A stretch of DNA of 64,000 bases from Pycnopodia helianthoides (taxonomy: Eukaryota; Echinodermata; Asteroidea; Forcipulatida; Asteriidae). The stretch lies in NCBI GenBank assembly GCA_032158295.1, contig CM063244.1:4034510-4098509 (forward strand). The letters run 5' to 3'. Below the pieces are notes generated by a model. It ran no database searches, had not been told where the DNA came from, and saw only the letters and a program-made list of their open reading frames with translations. Of the stretch, positions 35,005 to 47,098 are shown piece by piece. Made by a program: the position numbers and the translations under genes. Within the stretch, counting starts at the first letter, position 1. The number at the start of each line of letters is the position of its first letter.

Positions 35005-35866
35005 TCTTGTACAACAGTAGTTCTTTCTTCTGTCATAAATTTTGTGATTGACAATGAATTTTTTAACAACATCTCTTTATTTAACTGAGTGTTTTTTCTT
35101 CATGTCTATAGACCAGGTAATTACAAAAGTAAGAAATTAAAACTAATGTTTTTTAAACTGTCCAGAAGACGAAAACTTGCAGTATTTCAAGTGGTACTCT
35201 AGCTTACTTGGTTTAACATAGAATAAAAAAAAGGTAGGATGTACATGTACAATATGAAGTAACGTCATGTCCTCACACCTTAAATTTATCGTGTTGACTT
35301 CTTTTGATACATTATATGTATAAAAGTATTTATTAATGCATTTTTGCACAATCTGTCAATACAAGTTATTTCTTATGAATCCTTGTATGAACTTAACTGT
35401 TTTTTCTTTTGCTTTTGTGTGAACATCCACCTGGAAGAGAGTATTAAACCATATGGGGAAGTTTTAACAGTATATTTTACAAAGTTTGCTCAAACTTTGC
35501 CAAGACAAGAGTGACAGTAATATCCAAAATGGTCAGTAATATCCAAGACAGTGTGCAGATTTGCTGAGTTGTACATGAGATGTATCAGCTAGACTTGTCC
35601 AAGTACTTGGCCTTGTTTAGCCCTCTATTTAGAATAAGTTGTGCTTTTGTCTTTCTCACGGCAATGAAATCTCAAGTGACTGATAGTCTTCAGATTAATT
35701 TCTGAAGTGCTGAATGAATCGAAAAACACCATGCCTTTAAAATGTGGGAGCTAATATTTTTGAACAGAATTTCCTGATAGCTTTGTTTAACTTTGTCGAA
35801 ATTCTGTACTAAACGAAAAAGAAAATCTGTGACGTGGTTCCATGTGCTGTGTTGTCAAGTTTACTA

Positions 35867-35872
35867 AATAAA
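35867..35872 (+). terminator. AATAAA poly(A) signal, candidate for dystroglycan
   Basis: This is an AATAAA hexamer 863 nt after the dystroglycan stop, followed within 25 nt by a GT-rich run (TTGTTAAG, then TTGGTGGAATTGTTG). It is the first good candidate 3' end for the transcript. Confidence 0.4.
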
Positions 35873-36172
35873 AAGGACCTTTGTTAAGCAACTTGGTGGA
35901 ATTGTTGCTGCAAATTAGTTTGCTTCAAAAATGTTTGAAGAGATGCGTTAACAACCTATTTTTAACGAAGATTATATTGATTTATTGTGTGAGAAATTTT
36001 GGAGAGTAATTTGGCACTAAAATTGCCGTATATTTTTTAAAACATTGCTTTTTTATACCTTAATTTTATTTTAGGGATGAAAGATTTCTGTACAGAAACA
36101 AAAGAGCTTTTTAGCAGAAGTCTGAACAGTTTTGATAGTTACTTTTAAAATGCAGAAGAACATGCAAATGCC

Positions 36173-36178
36173 AATAAA
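36173..36178 (+). terminator. Second AATAAA poly(A) signal
   Basis: This AATAAA hexamer is followed by GGTAGAGATTGGGTTGG, a GT-rich downstream element. It is an alternative distal 3' end for dystroglycan. Confidence 0.35.
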
Positions 36179-36822
36179 AGAGGTAGAGATTGGGTTGGAT
36201 GTTAAATTTCTCCCCAAAATATCAAAAATGTGAAAGTCTTCTTTTTGCAAGGGATTGTTCGATGTAACAAATCGGTTAACTTAAGTGTTTTTGAAAACAA
36301 AGTAAATTTTAAGACAAAATTGAATTGAACAATTAGATTTAATGTGAAGAAAAACCCTCATTAGATAATGTACTGAGTGATTAGATATTGTTTCCTATAT
36401 CTTATCTCCATACGATTCCTCTTGTTCAAACTTGTGCACGTTCTCCTTTTCATTGAAAAAAAGTTGCTACTTGAACCAAGGCCAGAAGTCAGTGTATTTA
36501 AAATGAGCTCATTTTCAAAAGGAAGCCAATTTCCTTATGACATTGGCAGGGAGGACAAATCACAGCCATTGCTTTTCTTCTTCCTCTTCTCTTTTTTTGA
36601 CTGTGCATGCATTTAGCTAATTCCATCAGGAATATTGTTTTTGAGTCCCTTTTAACCTTTTTAACTTTTGCTGACCAAATGGCTTTCTGATAAAAAAACA
36701 ATCTAGATGTATTTGTTGAGTTGAGACATCCAATTAAGTTTCTAGTTGCATCGTAGTCTGCATGTAGCACATACTAAGCTGGTGAAGGTGCTAACTGTTT
36801 CATGTCATTATGTTGAAATCAT

Positions 36823-36969
36823 GGCCCAATTTTTATAGAGCTGCTTAAGCAGAAAATATTGCTTAACAATGGTCTGCTAAGCAAAAGTGGGCAGGACACC
36901 AGCCACAATTTGTGCATGTGACATGGTAGTTTAGCTGGTAATCTTGAGCAGCTCTATGAAATAAGGCCC
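36823..36969 (+). mobile_element. Family E miniature TIR transposon, copy 2 (short)
   Basis: This 147-bp version is deleted on the right side, ending GCTCTATGAAATAAGGCCC. Confidence 0.75.
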
Positions 36970-37779
36970 TGATCATAACACTCTCGGGATTTGCCTTGCA
37001 AAACCTAATCGGTCATTGTGAAATTATTTTCAAAATATTTGTAAGCATACTTTCTAAACTTCGCAACTAAAATTGAATTTAATTTACAGGAGTGAGTACC
37101 ATTAGGGTTAGTAAGACACATCCGTTAAAAACATGATTATTAAAACAGGTCAACTTTAAACTCAATTTTTAACCAAACAAAAAAAGCATCAACAATTCTT
37201 GCTTGGACACATTGTGTAGAGAGTGGACAGATTGATCCAAGGTATTGTACTAGATGTGCAGACCGGATTGATTGCAATCAGTGTAATTTCTAAAATGTTT
37301 TTTTTTGGATATTTTATTTGCAATAGGATCTTTACTGTTCAGTGCAGATGATACTTCAATACTTGAAAAGTGCACACCTAAAGTTAATAATATACAAATA
37401 TTGTACGCACAAATGAAATGCATTCAATATTTGTTTCATAAAACTCGCACATAGTTCCTTGTCATTTAAACAAATTTTTACAATAAATTCAAATAGATCC
37501 ACTCTCTGAATACTCTAAAAAAGTAACCCAGGGATAAGAAGTTCCAGGCTTCATTCTGAATTCAGACTTTTGAGAGTCTGCCTGGTAAACAAAAAAAGTG
37601 TTAAATTTTTCTCTAGATAAAATAAGTCATGCTGTTTGATCTACTTCTCTAGAACTCAGGACACTGTTCCCCAAAGTTTCTTGGAATCTATTAACTCAAA
37701 AAGTAGAAATGCCATCATTTCAACATTCCTCCTAAGATTTGGATCCCAGTTTCGGACTTTTTTCCCCCAGTAATGACTC

Positions 37780-37920
37780 TCACCCCTGCCTTCTAAACAA
37801 CATGAATGACTCCGTGTAGTCACCAGCATTGTCGGCCATGACACAACCTTGCCGGGTTTGGAGAAACGGGCGGCTGCGGGGAACTTTTTGTTTTGGTAGC
37901 GCTGCTGCAAAGCATCCAAT
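37780..37920 (-). other. Possible first coding exon on minus strand (weak)
   Basis: On the minus strand an ATG at about 37841 (G at -3 and +4) opens MADNAGDYTESFMLFRRQG and then meets GTGAGAG, a good donor. The stretch before it is GC- and CpG-rich compared with its neighbours, as in a 5' UTR. I could not find a matching next exon below 37.7 kb, nor do I recognise the protein. It may be chance. Confidence 0.2.
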
Positions 37921-39923
37921 AGTTATCCATTTGGACAGGTGAGTGTCCAATATCAAATTTTGGAGCATTGCAGCAGTAAGTACATGGCAAAATAAATGGT
38001 ATTCCAACAATCAAATGGCATGGATCAGTGTGTGTGGCATAGGCCTATATAGTACTTTTTATTGGTACTTTTTGATTGAGTACACATTATAGTTAAAATT
38101 TGAAACGTTGTGTGAGAAAGAGTTTCAGCCCTTTTGTTTAGTGTTCTAAATTCTTGTTCGAGGATGTCTGATTTAAATATTGACATTTTAAAAACTGTCA
38201 TAAAGGGTTAGATGATAACCATTAATTTTCGTAATCAAATATTTGTAGAAATTATAAACCAATCACGACCGATGGTCTGTTGGTAAGCAGTTATATCAGA
38301 CTGTGTTGTTTCTCCCTGGGATGAGACTGGCTTTTGGCAGCAATAGTTCATCATAGTGAGTAAGTCTGATGGCTTTGACTATGGCTATGGCTAGAAATGC
38401 CCATACCACAATACTGTCACAGCAATCAAGGGCAAGAGCCACATCTGAAGTCGTTCAAACTGGATACGACTTCATCCTCTATGTATGTATATTGTGATCA
38501 AGGCTACCTTGAATTTATTGCCTCCCAAAACAATACAGGAGCATCATTGTCTCAAACGTTTTTTTTTTTTCTGAAAAAAGTAGCGCTCGAAGAGAGTGTA
38601 AGGGAGGTGTATGTAAAGTACAATGTAAAATAAATACCTCATATTATTAAGACTATCCATTATTTAACCATAGGCACTGCACAAGCTGCATTGGCTTGGG
38701 ACTGAACCCTCTGGTTTGTTTGGTGCTTATTTGTATATTAGTGGTTTCTTCCATTTTTAGTTTTTATTTCTATCCCTCTCTAGTGTATCAATATCTATAT
38801 CTTTCAAAAAATATATATTTTAAAGTGTGTATTTGAAAGGTGTTTTTTTTTATCCCCTGTATAAGAAAATGATATGCAATTCATTATGACTTTCAAGCAA
38901 TTATTGTTTTAATATTAATAAGTCATCAATTTGAGTCTGAATCCGGGGTTGCCAAAAACACAGGACAAAATGCAAGATGAAGAATCAAGTTTTCTAGCTA
39001 TGTTTTGATGGCCACTGTAAGCTAATTAAGTAGATGTTTGTTTAACTTTTGTTCTTTTTGCCGAGCATACCAGATAATCAACATTTGTTTCATTATCCAA
39101 ATACCCATATGACTGTGGACCAGTTAATTATTTTACAGAGGGTATTGCTGTCACCCAAAATCCTTGAATTGGAACCACTGATATCATGATTGGGAGAATA
39201 GGGTACCTATACAGATAAAAGAATATCCCAGAAGACCCTTTGCTTATGATGTCCCTAGTGAAAACAATGCCTAAGGTCTAGGGAAGACCAATCATTGGCC
39301 GAGAGTTGTGCTTGACATTTACACACATGCGCTTTTCCCTTATTTGATGGTGGCCTATGCAAAGAGTCTGTTGAGATAGTTTGGTGAGCAATGACCTCAT
39401 TTATGCTTAATATCATTGTGTAATAATTGTTTCAGCTCTAGATAGATGCATATGTACAAGTATTAAGATGGCATGTGCTTTGTTTTTAAAGAAACCTTGT
39501 AAAATTTGTCAGTTATTTCTTGTTTATATATATATATGATAGGCTAGTAGACCTTCATAATCAAGCCTTTTTTTAAGGGGTAAGAGAATCAATACTTCAA
39601 ACAAGATTTTGTATTATAAAATGGGGAAGTAATGTTTGACTGTTCAGTTTTGCTTCTACCTTGTAGCTACTTAAAATTAATTTCTGCAGTGGAATAACTA
39701 ATTTTTAAAGAGTGACTGCAATGAATTCAATTCATCAGTGAATATTAAAAATACACGTGTAATTGAATTGTTTGTTATTGGTCTACCCATGCCCTTAATA
39801 TTCTTTCAGCTAGAAATGAAAACAGCTAATAATGAATCTGTTCAATCCACATGCAGCTCATTGTCAACCAAGTTAATAATAAAATGTGCTATAAATGCTA
39901 TGCATTGTGACTGTTGTCAACCT

Positions 39924-40116
39924 GGGCCCAATTTCATAGAGCTGCTTAAGCAGAAAATATCGCTTAACAAGTGTCCGCTAAGCAGAAATAAGCAGGACAC
40001 CAGACAGAAATTGTACACACGACGTGGTAGTTTAGCTGGTAACCTTACTCTGGTAAGCATAATTTTTATGTGCTTAGCTACTTTTTGTGCTTAAGCAGCT
40101 CTATGAAATTGGGCTC
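39924..40116 (+). mobile_element. Family E miniature TIR transposon, copy 3
   Basis: This full copy has both GGGCCCAATTTCATAGAGC and GCTCTATGAAATTGGGCTC ends. Confidence 0.8.
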
Positions 40117-41986
40117 AGCTCACTACATGATTTGCTGTATGCATGCTGCCATATTCCTTTATTTAATAATAATGTGTGCAAGATGTAAAAGAACACAAAT
40201 AGATGACTGTGCCATTTTGAATATTGGTTGTCGTAACTGAACCTGAAACAATTTTTCATCTCAACTGAATTCAAAAGTTGCTTGTGAATGGCGGCATTCA
40301 GGGAAAGAGATTTATTTAATACATGCAGAAGAGGTCATGGTGCTTCGTGAATATTCATTATTTAGCCTGTTCCTCTTCTTTATGGAATATTTATTATTTA
40401 TGTAAAGGTCATTGTAGCGTACAATACATTGTTTGTCAGTGCAGAACAGTTTGTAAAAAGGTTGTAATCACTTACGGTGATGCTCTGTGTTAAACTATAA
40501 AATATGTAAATGCCTTATAATGTAGCGGAAACAATTGCTTCGCAACTTTAACATGTAGATAATGATCTGGCTGAGTGTAGCTGCAGCACTTTGACAATTG
40601 ACAACAGTGATAACTATCGATATGCAAGGGTGCTTAATGTTTTTTGTTTTTTTTGTTTTTTTACATGTACAGTTGTATTTCTTTGAATGAAAACATTAGA
40701 GCTTCTGTTAAAATGTCAAAACTTTCCTGGGCATAAGGAAATTAAGATTGTGAAAGCTATAGTAATATTTTGAGAGCTAAACGAACATTGTGCGGCGGTT
40801 CCATTTCTGTCGCTAAACTAATGTACCTTTGTGTGTGTTATGGAACACTGATGTTAAATAGAACCTTTGTGTTACTTGTACCAGATGATGACCATCCCCC
40901 CGAAAAGCCATGTCGGGAAGGTCTGCTTTACACCTGGACTTATCAGAAACTTAGATTTCCAGTAATATGTAAATGAACTTATTTTCAGTGTGGTTATGTC
41001 ATATTACTATTTATGTCTGATGTTATAACCATCTACCATGTAAAAGTGAGAATTTAACCAGATTTTTTTGTGGATAAACCTTGATAGATTATTATTATTA
41101 TTACTATGTAGAGATATAGAAGCTTCTTGTATTGTATTCTGTATCTCTGTGCTTGCCTACTGGTTTGTAACGATGCTAGCAGTGAACAATATGTTATTAA
41201 ACATGAATTCTTTTGTGAAATATATGCTGATGGTTTTAGTGTTGCCTTGTGGTGAAATTCAAACGCATTGATTATTTCATGTCAAGGGTCGGCATGAGAC
41301 AGAGATGTGACAATCAAGTTTTAATACCCTCGTGTCCCCCCCCAATTACACTAACACAAATACTCCCCTTTGATAGCAGACTCGGTGGCAACTATACCGT
41401 GTAGCAATCAATAAGAGGAAATATTTGTTGGCCTTCCTGCTTTAGATAGAACAATTATTCATCCTATTGAAAGTGTTATTTGAAATCTCAGGGATAGGGT
41501 TTGGGGTGGGATACTGATTTCAATATATAAATGAATCATTGTTGTAAAACCATTGCTTGCCTTGAGGAGAAAAATACAAAATAGTTCTATCTCCTTATGG
41601 ATTTAAAATAACACTTTCAATAGTTGTTGGATCTATTTAATGAAATCTGGGGTTCGCTACCGCGTGCGCCTTGACTAAAGGCTACATATATAGTGGTTTC
41701 TTACCCAACATTCACCATGGACCCCAATTTGAATCATCGACCAGAGCCTTGCATGTGCATTGGGTTTTTGTCCCTACCCTTTATTAGCCAACTGTAGTGC
41801 CGAAATGGTGCCAAGTTGGTGCAGTTTAAGTGTAGTCATTTGAAAAATATTGGTGTACCCCAAAACTACACCATCTGTTATTGGTGCACTGCAGTGCTGG
41901 TGTCCCTCATTTTAAACTGATATTCTCCATCATCTACTCTTCACTGGTTTCTTCAGACCTAAGCGAAGGGTTACTGTGCAAGGCAC

Positions 41987-42370
41987 TTAAAGGAACATTA
42001 CAGAATTGGTTTTTGCTAACAAAACAGTTGCTGGCAGTGTAAGCACTTTATGTAATCCACCATATACATAAACTGACAAACCTGTAGAAGTTTGAGATCG
42101 ATCGCGTCTCTGGGTCACGAGAAAATAGTGAAAAACCGACTACACATTTGCAAGAAATCATATAGGTTCAACAGAAGAATAAAACGCTCACTGAGCGATA
42201 AACTCCAAACGGAAAATTAGTTTATTCATTTCTCATCAAATATGGCATTTCAGACAGAAATATTTCAAGGGATGTTTTCTACTATCATCATCATTAGAAC
42301 GTGTAAGTTTTATGTAAATCTGTGATCAAAAGTATATTTTACAATTACCAATTCTGTAATGTTCCTTTAA
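41987..42370 (+). mobile_element. Family A miniature TIR transposon, copy 3
   Basis: This is a full-length copy with intact termini. It lies 166 bp from copy 4 in the opposite orientation. Confidence 0.85.
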
Positions 42371-42536
42371 TATGAGGGTTTCTAGGTTTCATTTACCAGA
42401 AAGATGTAATATTGATAAAATATTAAACACTTCATTTGCTGGGTGATGGTGGATAGCCCATCTATTGGACTTCTATTGAAAGCTATCTTAAATCATAGGT
42501 TTTATCATAATGATGAAATATGAGGTGATTCCAACT

Positions 42537-42921
42537 TTAAAGGAACATTACAGAATTGGTAAAAAAAAACTTGTAAAAATATACTTTTTGATCACAGATT
42601 TACACAAAACTTGCACAGTCTAATGATGATGATAGTAGAAAACATCCCTTGAAATATTTCTGTCTGAAATGCCATATTGATGAGAAATTAATAGACTAAT
42701 TTTCCGATTGGAGTTTATCGCTCAGTGAGCGTTTCATTCATTTGTTGAATCTATATGATTTCATGCAAATGTTAATCGGTTTTTCACTATTTTCTCGTGA
42801 CCCAGATGGCCGATCGATCTCAAACTTCTACAGGTTTGTCAGTTATGGTGGATTACATAAAGTGCTTACACTGCCAGCAACTGTTTTGTTAGCAAAAACC
42901 AATTCTGTAATGTTCCTTTAA
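42537..42921 (-). mobile_element. Family A miniature TIR transposon, copy 4 (inverted)
   Basis: This is a full-length copy in reverse orientation. With copy 3 it makes a large inverted repeat with arms of about 385 bp. Confidence 0.85.
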
Positions 42922-43200
42922 ATGAATAAAACAGTAAAATACTTCAATCATCCATGTTTCATTCCAGACGCCGCCCATGGGTGGGTGAACACTAAATTGG
43001 CAGAAGTTGCACAACTTGAAAAATTACTTTTGTGGGTTCATGCTATTAAAAGGTTGAGTAATTATGACAAGATATCACAACATGTGGGTTCTGTGCTTCA
43101 CATTTGAGGACACTTGATAAATGTTGGATTTAAAGTTGGCCCTATTTTAGTATTTAGTTTGGGAAGCAGAGAGATGCTTCATGGAAACTGGCAGCAAGCC

Positions 43201-43589
43201 GGTGTCATGCCAAAAACTGGCAGCTGCCAAAGTGTCCGCTGAGCATGCGCAGTGGACGCCGGACACTTTTTGGCACGTATTACGTGCCAAAAAGTGTCCG
43301 CTGCCAAAAAGTGTCCGGCGCATGTATGCATTCGGATGTGAGAAAGTGCTAAATGTTAAGTGTTACAAATCCTTATAATAATATACCAAAAAGAAAGCAA
43401 ATTCAGTTGAAAACTGATCTTATCTGTATGACGTCTTGACAGCTAAGCAGCAAGGCACGCAATGATGCACACTAAACACGGACGCCCGTAGACAATGTGA
43501 CGTTTTAGACGCATGACCAATCAGATCGCAGTATGCTAATGAGCGGACACTTTTTGGCAGCTGCCAGTTTTTGGCATGATATAGACACC
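43201..43589. mobile_element. 389-bp TIR element with repeated TTTTTGGCA modules
   Basis: ATGCCAAAAACTGGCAGCTG near the left end is exactly inverted near the right end (43557-43576), each side followed inward by GTGTCCGCT. The middle holds a 41-bp odd-centre palindrome at 43260-43300 built from GGACACTTTTTGGCACGTA. A further GCCAAAAAGTGTCCG follows. It is non-coding. Confidence 0.7.
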
Positions 43590-44131
43590 TGTTTGGGAAA
43601 AAACACATTTTCGGGGGTGTTACTTTCTGGGGTAATTACAACAATTCCAAACGGTTGACCTGCCAACAATTTTTTAAAAATCTGAAGTTTAGTTGTCTGT
43701 AAATATATTTGACGTGTTTTCAAGAGGCCGAGAGACTTTAAAGTATTTGTTGAGTAATTTGGAATATTTAGCATTGGTTTTCGTGAAGTTTTTTCAGTGT
43801 GGTGCACCCGGCGGTCGCGACCGGGTGCGGTGGTCGGTGGGGTTTTTGTTTTCATGTATAGCGCCATCAAGAGTCGGGTTTTGTCAATGCGAACTTGTGT
43901 GTGTTCTTTCTTGTGTTTGGCATACGGACGGTCGTACAGCAAGCTTTGATGAGGGAGAACTGTACGTAGTCGTAGTGTAAAGTGTAAGTTTTTTTTCGAA
44001 TGTGAGGTTTTATGATTTAAATACGAAGATTTAAAAGTTGCTAAATGATAGCACTGCATCTATAGCAATATCTGACACTTGGGTCAGGAGAAAAGTGGAT
44101 GAAAATTGAACCTAAACTTTAGCCTTGAGGT

Positions 44132-45541
44132 AGACCCAGCCTAGACCTAGACCCAGTAACTGGGGCGCTGTACTCCTTTTTCAAAATTTTGACATTTTCT
44201 GTCGTACTAGCGCCCCAGCGAAACCTACCAAAAATATGGGGAAGTGCAATATTTTCATAAAAAATCAGAGATGTCACACCAAAAATGCCCCAGAATGACG
44301 GAAATACCCAACGAATTCCCTTCAAAACTGCCAACTGGCCTCTCCATATGTTTAAGATGTAACACCAGGCATGAAATTGTACTCACGGAAATTTGTCCGG
44401 CTAAAAAAGGATGATTTTTGAGACATTCCCGGTTTCCGTTGATCATGTCCAGCCATCGTTTTCATGCGGGGGTCCTACTAAAAGCCGACAACACGCCGAC
44501 AACACGCCGACAACAAGTCCAGAGTGCCGACAACACGCCGACAACAAGTTTCAGATACCTTAAAACCAGCAAATAAACCAAGGATTTATTAGAAATATAT
44601 GTACTATGTAATATTAACAAATATGTGATGGCATAACTTCACGAAAAGTCCGAATTTTTAACCAGAAAAAACACGAAAATACACGGAGTGCGGTCGGACG
44701 CCAACTTGGCCTAAAAACCGTGTTTCGACCTTTCCATTATGATACGGGGGTAACACATCCGGGGGTGTAGTGATGGCCTAGTAATTATTATGCCAATAGC
44801 AATAATAAGCCGTGGGATGACGCCCGCCCTCTGTTGTTTTGTAAGCGCTAAATACATTTTACCTGTATCATAATGGAATGGTCGAAACACGGTTTTTAGG
44901 CCAAGATGGCGTCCGACCACACTCCGTGTACTTTCGTGTTTTTTTCTGGTTAAAAATTCGGACTTTTCGTGAAGTTATGCCATTGCATTTTTGTTAATAT
45001 TACATAGTACACATATTTCTAATAAATCCTTGGTTTATTTGCTGGTTTTAAGGTATCTGAAACTTGTTGTCGGCGTGTTGTCGGCACTCTGGACTTGTTG
45101 TCGGCGTGTTGTCGGCTTTTAGTAGGACCCCCGCAGGTAGCCATGAAAACGATGGCTGGACATGATCAACGGAAACCGGGAATGTCTCAAAAATCATCCT
45201 TTTTTAGCCGGACAAATTTCCGTGAGTACAATTTCATGCCTGGTGTTACATCTTAAACATATGGAGAGGCCAGTTGGCAGTTTTGAAGGGAATTCGTTGG
45301 GTATTTCCGTCATTCTGGGGCATTTTTGGTGTGACATCTCTGATTTTTTATGAAAATATTGCACTTCCCCATATTTTTGGTAGGTTTCGCTGGGGCGCTA
45401 GTACGACAGAAAATGTCAAAATTTTGAAAAAGGAGTACAGCGCCCCAGTTACTGGGTCTAGACCCAGCCCAGTAACTGGGGCGCTGTCAAAATTTCGAAA
45501 AAGGAATACAGCGCCCCAGTTACTGGGTCTAGCCTTGACTT
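44132..45541. mobile_element. 1.4-kb foldback transposon with ~600-bp arms
   Basis: The left arm 44148-44746 and right arm 44865-45460 are reverse complements, nearly identical apart from an 8-bp insertion near 45140. They surround a spacer of about 118 bp. The arm tips read TAGACCCAGTAACTGGGGCG. GCCGACAACAC is tandemly repeated within each arm. The right tip is followed by a second, shorter copy of the end. CCTTGAGGT occurs at 44123-44131 and 45542-45550, a probable 9-bp target duplication. Matching open frames in both arms only reflect the duplication. No transposase was seen. Confidence 0.8.
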
Positions 45542-45780
45542 CCTTGAGGTTAATTTTTACTTCAAAGTAAGTTCATCTGGTCGGTTTATTATTATTATAT
45601 ACTATTACTAAAAATAAAAGTAAAACTTTACTAGTACTGTAGTCATGGTAGTAGTGTAGTATAGTGGTACTATTTGTTCTAAAATTTCTAAAATTCTAAA
45701 ATTGCCACGATAAGTAATTCTAAGAAAATTTTAAAAAGACTAACAGCCAAAGCACTCAAGGGAACCGGGAAGCTAAGAGG

Positions 45781-46060
45781 TAAGGCCAAATAAAAAAACA
45801 ATACATATTAAGCATCCCCGCCCGCTTCCTTTTAAGATGCCGCCTCCTTTTTGAAGTTTAAAATTTTAATGATCTCTGACGAAAACAAAAAATTTATAAA
45901 ATAGATAAGATCGTATTTTTAGACTTTAGCACACAGAAAAAACAGACAGAAAAAAGCTGGCAACCATCTTGAAAAATAGCCCGCCGGGCGGCCTTTCTTT
46001 GAAAAAAAAGGCCCTCTCTTCCTTTTTTCAAAATATGTTTATATTTTTAGTTTGCCTATT
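45781..46060 (+). mobile_element. Family H miniature element, copy 3
   Basis: It starts TAAGGCCAAATAAAAAAAC and ends TTTTAGTTTGCCTA, sharing AGATGCCGCCTCCTTTTTG with its relatives. Confidence 0.6.
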
Positions 46061-46104
46061 AAGCAAACACATTGCTTTATTTGGTTAAAACTGCCAAACC
46101 ACCT

Positions 46105-46336
46105 GGGCCCAATTTCATGGCTCTGCTTACCATTAGCAAAGAATTTGCGGAAGCAGGGAATTCCGCGCTTACGTCAAGCGTATATCACAGGTTAGCTGAG
46201 AATTTCGGCTTGTGCGCGTGCGTACTCCACGTTACTAGGCATTCTAAGCTTACACAGCTAGCGCAGAAATTTGGCGCTTGCCGTGGTGATCGTTAGCGCA
46301 GAATTCGGCGGTTAGCAGAGCCATGAAATTGGGCCC
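46105..46336 (+). mobile_element. Family E-like miniature TIR transposon, divergent interior
   Basis: The ends are GGGCCCAATTTCATGGCTCTG and CAGAGCCATGAAATTGGGCC, near-perfect inverted repeats. The interior is CpG-rich (GCGCAGAATTCGGCG) and unlike the other copies, so it is a separate subfamily. Confidence 0.75.
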
Positions 46337-46404
46337 TTGTAGGGGATGTGCCCCGGTGTAAGCTACTTGATTAAATGGGCTGGCAGACTGTGCATGGATC
46401 TCAA

Positions 46405-46792
46405 TTAAAGGAACATTACAGAATTGGTTTTTGCTAACAAAACAGTTGCTGGCAGTGTAAGCACTGTATGTAATCCACCATATACAACTGACAAACCTGT
46501 AGAAGATTGAGATCGATCGGCCATCTGGGTCACGAGAAAATAGTGAAAAACCGATTACACATTTGCATGAAATCATGTAGGTTCAACAAACGAATAAAAC
46601 GCTCACTGAGCGATAAACTCCAATCGGAAAATAAGTTTATTCATTTCTCATCAAATATGGCATTTCAGACAGAAATATTTCAAGGGATGTTTTCTACTAT
46701 CATCATCATTAGACCGTGTAAGTTTTATGTAAATCTGTGATCAAAAGTATAGGGCCTATTTTACAATCACCAATTCTGTAATGTTCCTTTAA
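46405..46792 (+). mobile_element. Family A miniature TIR transposon, copy 5
   Basis: This full-length copy ends 95 bp before the first coding exon of the small membrane gene, so it probably lies in that gene's promoter or first intron. Confidence 0.85.
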
Positions 46793-46887
46793 ATGAACTT
46801 ATTATATTTAAAGCATTGAATGTGTCACTTAGTCTACACAAGGCTGAACAATGTCCATGTATTGTTTATTTTAATATAGGTTGAAAG

Positions 46888-47098
46888 ATGGCCAGTCCAG
46901 AGAGTAGCAGTCAATCCAGTTTATTACTATCAGAGATATCAAAGTTTCCAAGCCACTTGGTGGCTCTCTACAACTGTGATGACTTCCAGACACGTGTCTG
47001 TTGGTGGTTGATTTACATACTAGCCATACTCATGGTGTTGATTCATCTAGGATGGAAGTTATATGGGCCTGAGATATCCAAAACATTTAAACTTCAAG
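46888..47098 (+). CDS. Small membrane protein, coding exon 1
   Basis: The acceptor is TTTTAATATAG at 46879, eight nt before the ATG, with A at -3 and G at +4. Seventy codons cover the polar N-terminus and the whole membrane span. The exon ends CAA G|GTAATT, phase 1. Read through, the frame stops nine codons into the intron. Confidence 0.75.

Larger units (their letters stand above)
35005..46879. other. Intergenic region between dystroglycan and the small membrane gene
   Basis: It starts with the probable dystroglycan 3' UTR. From 36.2 to 41.9 kb it is AT-rich with two TIR elements and no supported gene. From 42 to 46.8 kb it is largely transposon: three AGGAACATTACAG elements, an element with a 41-bp palindrome, a 1.4 kb foldback, and others. 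The CpG-rich patch at 43790-43860, with the palindrome CGGTCGCGACCG, is unexplained. Confidence 0.6.

Noticed and set aside
39738..40094. 118-codon open frame
   Set aside because: Its second half is a family E miniature transposon.
44255..45353. Two identical 63-codon open frames on opposite strands
   Set aside because: They are mirror images produced by the foldback arms. There is no codon or protein evidence of coding.
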